This document shows positions 58,772 through 64,000 of a DNA stretch of 64,000 bases, piece by piece; the first letter of the stretch is position 1, and each line of letters starts with the position of its first letter. The DNA is taken from positions 714,501 through 778,500 of the forward strand of contig NZ_AP023081.1 in NCBI RefSeq assembly GCF_026072635.1, read 5' to 3'. The stretch is from Pseudomonas solani (GTDB lineage Bacteria > Pseudomonadota > Gammaproteobacteria > Pseudomonadales > Pseudomonadaceae). The position numbers were made by a program, and so were the translations under genes. The notes under the pieces are model-generated. The model did no database searches, was not told where the DNA came from, and saw nothing but the letters and a program-made list of their open reading frames with translations.

Positions 58772-61123
58772 TTAGAAAGTCTGGCCCAGGGAGAACTGGA
58801 ATACCTGGGTGTCGGCATTGTCCGGCTTCTTCACCGGCATGCCCAGGCTGAAGCTCAACGGCCCCAGCGCGGTGATCCAGGTCAGCCCCACACCCACGGA
58901 GCTGGCGAGGTCGCCTGCGTTGATGCTGCTGCAGTTGGTCGCGGTGGACGAGCAACTGGTGTCGAACACGTTACCCACGTCCCAGAACAGCACGGTACGC
59001 AGTTGGCGCTGGTCCTTGACGAAGGGCAGCGGGAACAGCAGCTCTACGCCGCCCTGTACCAGCACGTTGCCACCGAAGGGCAACGGATCCTGGTCCGGGT
59101 CGGTGATGGTACCTGGGTTTTTACCCTTACTTGGAGTACTGCGCGGGCCGAGGCTGCTGTCTTCGAAGCCACGCACCGAGTTGAAGCCGCCGGCGAAGTA
59201 ATGCTCGTAGAACGGCAGTTCGGAGGTGGAGCCGTAGCTGTCGCCGTAGCCCAGTTCGGTGTGCCAGCGCAGCGCGGTGTTCTGGCTCAGCGGGGTGAAC
59301 AGCTGGGCGCGGTAGTCGAGTTTGAAGAACGACAGGTCGCTGCCCGGCAGGGTGCTTTCCAGCACCAGGCTCTGGGAATGACCGCGGTTGGCCAGCACGC
59401 CACGGTTCAGTGTGGACTCGGACCAGCCAATGGAGCCCTTGAAGTTCAGGTAGCTGTCGCCTTCCTGGCGGATGAAGTCGAAGATCTCGTCGACGGTGTA
59501 CAGGCCGGTGTCGATCTCGTCCTGCTGCACGGTCAGGCCGAAGGTCAGGCGCGAGGTCTCGTTGATCGGATAACCAACGCTGACGCCGCCACCGAGGCTG
59601 TTCACCGAGTAGCTGGATACGTCGACATCGAGGTCGTCGTAGTCGGTGGTGCGATAGAAGGCGTTGTAGCCCAGGCTCACACCGTCGACGGTCCAGTAGG
59701 GGTCGACGAAACCGAAGTTGTAGCGGGTCTGGTACTCGGAGCGGGTCAGACCGATGCTGACCTTGTTACCGGTACCGAGGAAGTTGTTCTGGCTGATCGA
59801 GCCACCGAGGATCAGGCCTGCGCTCTGGGCGAAGCCGACGCTGGCGGTGATGGAGCCGGAGGGCTGCTCTTCCACGCTGTAGTTGACGTCCACCTGGTCG
59901 TCGGTGCCGGGGACCTGCGGGGTCTCGACGTTGACTTCCTTGAAGAAGCCCAGACGCTCGAGGCGGGTCTTCGACTGATCGATCAGGTAGGTCGACGCCC
60001 AGCCACCTTCCATCTGACGCATTTCGCGGCGCAGCACTTCGTCCTCGGACTTGGTGTTGCCACGGAAGTTGATGCGGTTGACGTAGGCACGCTTGCCCGG
60101 GTCGACGGCGAAGGTCACGGATACTGTGTGATCCTCATCGTGTGCCTGGGGCACGCCGTTGACGTTGGCGAAGGTGTAACCCTCGTTGCCCAGGCGGCGG
60201 GTGATCAGCTCGGACGTGGTGGTCATGATCTTGCGGGAGAAGACCTGACCTTCCTTGACCAGCAGCAGCGCCTTCACTTCCTCTTCAGGGACCTTCAGGT
60301 CGCCGGAGAGCTTGACGTCGCGAATGGTGTACTTCTCGCCCTCGTCGACGTTGACGGTGATGTAGACGTGCTTCTTGTCCGGGGTGATGGACACCTGGGT
60401 GGAGGAGATGTCCATGTTGATGTAGCCGCGGTCCAGGTAATAGGAACGCAGGCGCTCCAGGTCACCGGAGAGTTTCTCGCGGGCGTACTTGTCATCGTTC
60501 TTGAAGAAGGACAGCCAGTTGGTGGTTTTCAGCTCGAAGAGGCCGATCAGGTCCTCATCGGGGAATACCGTGTTGCCCACCACGTTGATGTGCTGGATCG
60601 CGGCAACCGTGCCTTCGTTGATGTTGATCTTCAGCGCGACACGGTTGCGCGGCTGCGGGATCACTTCGGCGTCGATCTCGGCGGAGTAACGGCCCTGGGC
60701 CACGTACTGGCGCTGCAGTTCGTTACGCACGCCTTCGAGGGTGGCACGCTGGAAGATCTCGCCCTCGGAGAGGCCGGACTGCTTCAGGCCCTTGAGCAGG
60801 TCTTCGCTGGTGATGGCCTTGTTGCCCTCGATTTCGATGCTGGAAATCGACGGGCGCTCGACAACGGTGATCACCAGAACGCCGTTGTCACGGCCAAGCT
60901 GGATGTCCTGGAAGAAACCGGTCTTGAACAGGGCCCTAGTGGCTTCAACCAAGCGGCGGTCATCCGCCTGATCGCCGACGTTGAGCGGCAGAGCACCGAA
61001 CACGCTGCCGGCGGATACCCGCTGCAGGCCGTTTACGCGGATGTCGGAGATGGTGAAGGACTCGGCGTGAACTTCGCCGATCATGAGTGCGGCGAGCACC
61101 GCAGTTAGCAGCAGGCGTTTCAT
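58772..61123 (-). CDS. bamA: Outer-membrane protein assembly factor BamA
   Basis: This 783-residue Omp85 protein inserts beta-barrel proteins into the outer membrane. Signal peptide (residues 1-20), five POTRA domains (to about residue 420), then a C-terminal 16-stranded barrel with the conserved loop-6 motif VRGFED and terminal FSLGQTF. Essential in gammaproteobacteria. Order rseP-bamA-skp-lpxD is the usual one. Confidence 0.98.
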   Translation of the reverse strand: MKRLLLTAVLAALMIGEVHAESFTISDIRVNGLQRVSAGSVFGALPLNVGDQADDRRLVEATRALFKTGFFQDIQLGRDNGVLVITVVERPSISSIEIEGNKAITSEDLLKGLKQSGLSEGEIFQRATLEGVRNELQRQYVAQGRYSAEIDAEVIPQPRNRVALKININEGTVAAIQHINVVGNTVFPDEDLIGLFELKTTNWLSFFKNDDKYAREKLSGDLERLRSYYLDRGYINMDISSTQVSITPDKKHVYITVNVDEGEKYTIRDVKLSGDLKVPEEEVKALLLVKEGQVFSRKIMTTTSELITRRLGNEGYTFANVNGVPQAHDEDHTVSVTFAVDPGKRAYVNRINFRGNTKSEDEVLRREMRQMEGGWASTYLIDQSKTRLERLGFFKEVNVETPQVPGTDDQVDVNYSVEEQPSGSITASVGFAQSAGLILGGSISQNNFLGTGNKVSIGLTRSEYQTRYNFGFVDPYWTVDGVSLGYNAFYRTTDYDDLDVDVSSYSVNSLGGGVSVGYPINETSRLTFGLTVQQDEIDTGLYTVDEIFDFIRQEGDSYLNFKGSIGWSESTLNRGVLANRGHSQSLVLESTLPGSDLSFFKLDYRAQLFTPLSQNTALRWHTELGYGDSYGSTSELPFYEHYFAGGFNSVRGFEDSSLGPRSTPSKGKNPGTITDPDQDPLPFGGNVLVQGGVELLFPLPFVKDQRQLRTVLFWDVGNVFDTSCSSTATNCSSINAGDLASSVGVGLTWITALGPLSFSLGMPVKKPDNADTQVFQFSLGQTF

Positions 61124-61197
61124 GAAGTCCTTTTTTATTCCAACTGATAATAAGGAATCTGCCGCGAAGGGCGGCAGATCCGGAATTCAGTGACGCG

Positions 61198-62546
61198 TTA
61201 CAGACGACCCAGGTCGTTCACCAGAGCCAATAGCATGACCCCGACGACTAGACTGATGCCGATCTGCACCCCCCACGCTTGCACCCGCTCTGACAGTGGT
61301 CGTCCACGCGCCCATTCAATCAGGTAGAACAGCAGGTGCCCCCGTCCAAGACGGGAATTGGCAACAGATTGAGAACCCCCAGGCTTATGCTCAGGTAGGC
61401 CAGGAAATTCAGGAAATCTCCCACGCCGGACTGGGCTGAAGCGCCCGCCACTTTAGCAATGGTTATCGGCCCGCTCAAGTTTTTTACCGAGAGCTCGCCG
61501 AGCAACATTTTCTTTAGGGAATCCAGAGTTAGCAGGCTCATGGACAAGGTGCGACCCGCTGCCTCACCTATGGCATCCAGCGGACCGAAGCTGACCTCGC
61601 GCAGCATCTCTTTCGGCCACTCGCCCGCCTTGACACCCGCACCGAGGAAGCCGCTGTGGGCTTCACCCTCGCCACGCGCACCCAGGGTGACCGGCATCTC
61701 GGCGACCTGGCCGTCACGCTCGTAGCGCACGGTGATGCGCTGCCCGGGACGACTGCGGACGAAATCGACCAGTTGCTGCCAGTCGTCGAGCACCTGCCCG
61801 TCGAGCGCGCGGATACGGTCACCAGGGCGCAGGCCAGCTGCCTGCGCCGGACCTTCCGGCACCTCGTCCAGCACCGGCGGCATGGCCGGGCGCCAGGGAC
61901 GGATGCCGAGAGAGCCGATGGGATCGGGCTCGTCGGCGCCCTTCAGCCATTTATCCAGATGGAGCTGCACCGGCGTCTCGGCAGACGAGCCTTCGCCTCG
62001 CACCACCAGGTTCAATTCACCGCTTTCACCGAGACGACGCACCAGTTGCAGGTTCACCCCACCCCAGCCGCTGACCGCCTTGCCGTCGATGGAGAGGATT
62101 TCCTGCCCCGCCTGCAAGCCACCCTGGGCGGCGATGCTGTCGGGGGCGACCGAACCCACCACTGGGCGCACCTGCTGGGTACCCAGCATGGCCAGGATCC
62201 AGAAGAACAGCAGCGCGAGAAGGAAGTTGGCGATGGGGCCGGCGGCGACGATGGCGATGCGCTGGCCGACAGGCTTGCGATTGAACGACTGGTCGATCAG
62301 CGCGGCAGGTACCTCCGCCTCGCGCTCGTCGAGCATCTTCACGTAGCCGCCCAGGGGGATGGCGGCGATCACGAACTCGCTGCCCTGGCGGTCATGCCAG
62401 CGCACCAGCGGGGTACCGAAGCCGACGGAGAACCGCAGGACCTTGACGCCGCAGCGGCGAGCGACCCAGAAGTGGCCGAACTCGTGGAAGGTAACCAACA
62501 CACCGAGCGCCACCAGGGTGCCCAGAACCATGTAAAGCGCGCTCAT
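61198..62546 (-). pseudogene. rseP: Intramembrane protease RseP (MucP), frameshifted by one base near the 3' end
   Basis: RseP is an inner-membrane site-2 zinc protease that cuts anti-sigma factor MucA/RseA and releases AlgU/RpoE. The HEFGH zinc motif is near residue 20, PDZ domains occupy the middle and LDGG lies near the C terminus. The frame breaks at five C on the plus strand (61339-61343). Six would give PVLDGGHLLFYL and then a normal C terminus to TAA at 61198-61200 (449 residues). Without it the frame ends after PVLDGGTCCST. Same signature as ldhA and rpoS, so sequencing error is likely. Start at 62546 has GGAGG upstream. Confidence 0.92.
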
Positions 62547-62560
62547 CGTAAACCTCCGGG

Positions 62561-63751
62561 CTAGCGCCCGTGACGGGCCAGCCAATCCTGCGCCGCAGCG
62601 CGTGCACGGGCGTCCGCGAGCAGCACGGCGTCCAGCGTTTCGACCGCCAGCACCGATTCGCGGTTCAGCACCTCGTCGATGATACTCGCGATCTCGGTGA
62701 AGCGAATCCGCCGCCCGAGGAAGGCATCCACGGCCACCTCATTGGCGGCATTGAGCATCGCCGGGGCGCTGCCGCCCTCCTCCGCCGCCTGTCGCGCCAG
62801 GCGCAGGCAGGGGAAACGGGTTTCATCGGGCTCCTGGAAATCCAGACGGCCAATACGGAACAGATCCAGGGGCGAGACACCGGAATCGATACGCTCCGGC
62901 CAGGCCAGGGCATGGGCGATGGGCGTACGCATGTCGGGGTTGCCCAGCTGGGCCAGCACCGAACCGTCGACGTAGTCGACCAGGGAATGAATGACGCTCT
63001 GCGGGTGGATCACCACCTCGATCTGCGCCGGGCTTGCATCGAACAGCCAGCAGGCTTCGATCAGCTCGAGTCCCTTGTTCATCATGCTCGCCGAGTCCAC
63101 GGAGATCTTGCGCCCCATGGACCAGTTGGGATGGGCGCAGGCCTGCTCGGGCGTCACGTCGTGCAACGCGTCCAGCGATGTTTCGCGGAACGGGCCACCG
63201 GATGCGGTGAGAAGGATGCGCCGCACACCGACCTGGCCCAGCCCACGGGCGTAGTCGCCGGGCAGGCACTGGAAGATCGCGTTGTGTTCACTGTCGATGG
63301 GCAGCAATACGGCGCCACTGTGGCGCACCGCCTGCATGAACAGCGCACCGGACATCACCAGGGCTTCCTTGTTGGCCAGCAGCACACGCTTGCCGGCCTC
63401 GACCGCCGCCAGGGTCGGTTTTAGCCCGGCCCCACCGACGATGGCGGCCATGACCGCGTCGACCTCGGGATGGGAGGCGACCTCGCACAGCCCGCTCTCG
63501 CCCACCAACACCTCGGTGGTCAGGCCGGCACCCTGCAAGCCGGCCTGCAGATGGCGGGCGGACTCATGGTCGGGCACCACGGCATAGCGCGGGCGGTGCC
63601 GCAGGCACAGCGCCTGGAGCTCGGACAGGCGACTGAAACCACTCAGGGCAAAGGCTTCGTAGCGCAGCGGGTGCCGCGCAATGACGTCCAGGGTGCTGAG
63701 GCCGATGGAGCCGGTGGCCCCCAGCACGGTAATGCGCTGGGGACGACTCAC
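62561..63751 (-). CDS. dxr: 1-deoxy-D-xylulose 5-phosphate reductoisomerase
   Basis: This 396-residue NADPH enzyme makes MEP in isoprenoid synthesis. The NADPH motif is LGATGSIG, followed by LANKEALVMSG, SEHNAIFQCL, ASGGPF, HPNWSMGRKISVDSASMMNKG and IEVVIHPQSVIHS. The GTG at 63751 (MSRPQRITVLG in orthologues) overlaps the cdsA stop (GTGA), so the genes are coupled. An upstream GTG at 63775 is less likely. Confidence 0.96.
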   Translation of the reverse strand: MSRPQRITVLGATGSIGLSTLDVIARHPLRYEAFALSGFSRLSELQALCLRHRPRYAVVPDHESARHLQAGLQGAGLTTEVLVGESGLCEVASHPEVDAVMAAIVGGAGLKPTLAAVEAGKRVLLANKEALVMSGALFMQAVRHSGAVLLPIDSEHNAIFQCLPGDYARGLGQVGVRRILLTASGGPFRETSLDALHDVTPEQACAHPNWSMGRKISVDSASMMNKGLELIEACWLFDASPAQIEVVIHPQSVIHSLVDYVDGSVLAQLGNPDMRTPIAHALAWPERIDSGVSPLDLFRIGRLDFQEPDETRFPCLRLARQAAEEGGSAPAMLNAANEVAVDAFLGRRIRFTEIASIIDEVLNRESVLAVETLDAVLLADARARAAAQDWLARHGR

Positions 63752-64000
63752 AGACTGCCCCAGCCCGCGATCCACAGCAGCGCGGCGAACATCGGGATGG
63801 CCGCGGTGAGGCTGTCGATACGGTCGAGCACGCCGCCATGGCCAGGCAGCAGGTTGCTGCTGTCCTTGATGCCGGACTGGCGCTTGAACATGCTTTCGGT
63901 GAGGTCGCCCACCACCGAAATCAACACCACCAGCGCCGCACCGAGCAAGCCGGCGAGCAGCTCACCGCCCGCCCAGCCGCGGAAGATGCCCACGCCGAGG
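63748..64000 (-). CDS. cdsA: Phosphatidate cytidylyltransferase CdsA (5' end outside window)
   Basis: Only the last ~84 codons are present, in an open frame to the right edge. The visible part has the CdsA signature S-x-x-K-R-x-x-x-K-D-x-x-x-x-x-P-G-H-G-G (TESMFKRQSGIKDSSNLLPGHGGVLDRIDS) and hydrophobic segments. CdsA makes CDP-diacylglycerol from phosphatidic acid and CTP. It overlaps dxr. Confidence 0.95.
   Translation of the reverse strand, partial: LGVGIFRGWAGGELLAGLLGAALVVLISVVGDLTESMFKRQSGIKDSSNLLPGHGGVLDRIDSLTAAIPMFAALLWIAGWGSL

Noticed and set aside
58730..61108. Long plus-strand open frame opposite bamA
   Set aside because: Antisense shadow of bamA; composition is not protein-like.

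Overview
The window is a GC-rich, gene-dense chromosomal segment of a gammaproteobacterium, almost certainly a Pseudomonas close to the P. aeruginosa / P. resinovorans / P. alcaligenes group. The reasons are RhlG, FinR/Fpr, ErdR, GfnR, an Ala-PG synthase/hydrolase pair and RsmZ, and a gene order that follows the P. aeruginosa PAO1 blocks I remember (gacS to rimO, and recX to cdsA). No insertion sequence, CRISPR array, rRNA or intact prophage is visible. The window is mostly core genome.

Layout. Positions 1-5092: 3' end of the GacS hybrid kinase, a frameshifted D-lactate dehydrogenase, two small genes and DNA polymerase IV. Positions 5202-10946: a small gene resembling a phage protein, initiator tRNA-fMet with a clear promoter and terminator, then MprF, its periplasmic hydrolase partner and a cytochrome b561. 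Positions 11013-14485: Kup and RimO, divergent. Positions 14674-18529: a deaminase-like protein, a GST, RhlG, a small exported protein, TrmO and a divergent ABM/VOC pair. Positions 18611-24260: fpr-finR, dgkA, erdR, an EamA transporter, TapT and a nitrilase-family enzyme. Positions 24355-28827: a long FadL-family porin and small or nucleotide-metabolism genes. Positions 28905-37518: recX-recA-pncC, mutS, fdxA, the sRNA RsmZ, rpoS, nlpD and pcm. Positions 37518-43933: surE-truD-ispF, the glutathione-dependent formaldehyde genes with GfnR, ispD and ftsB. Positions 43994-64000: a long minus-strand housekeeping run, eno-kdsA-pyrG-tilS-accA-dnaE-rnhB-lpxB-lpxA-fabZ-lpxD-skp-bamA-rseP-dxr-cdsA, covering lipid A, fatty acid, outer membrane and isoprenoid synthesis.

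Functional links. GacS sits at the left edge, and its output RNA RsmZ lies at about 34.3 kb. RsmZ has a perfect GacA box, a plausible promoter, four stem-loops that present GGA and a terminator. RpoS is encoded next to it.

Data quality. ldhA, rpoS and rseP each carry a one-base deletion in a C/G homopolymer (C5 to C4, C6 to C5, G6 to G5). Three such events in 64 kb, two of them in conserved regulators, suggest sequencing undercalls, though a real rpoS mutation cannot be excluded.

Best leads beyond routine annotation: a stand-alone deaminase-fold candidate (14674-15198), three CCTGTAA repeats at exactly 11-bp spacing (5961-5989), a 20-bp perfect palindrome before eno (45374-45393), a GntR-like operator in the ABM/VOC intergenic region, a decamer palindrome found twice in promoter regions, and GAAGC repeat structures on both sides of fghA.
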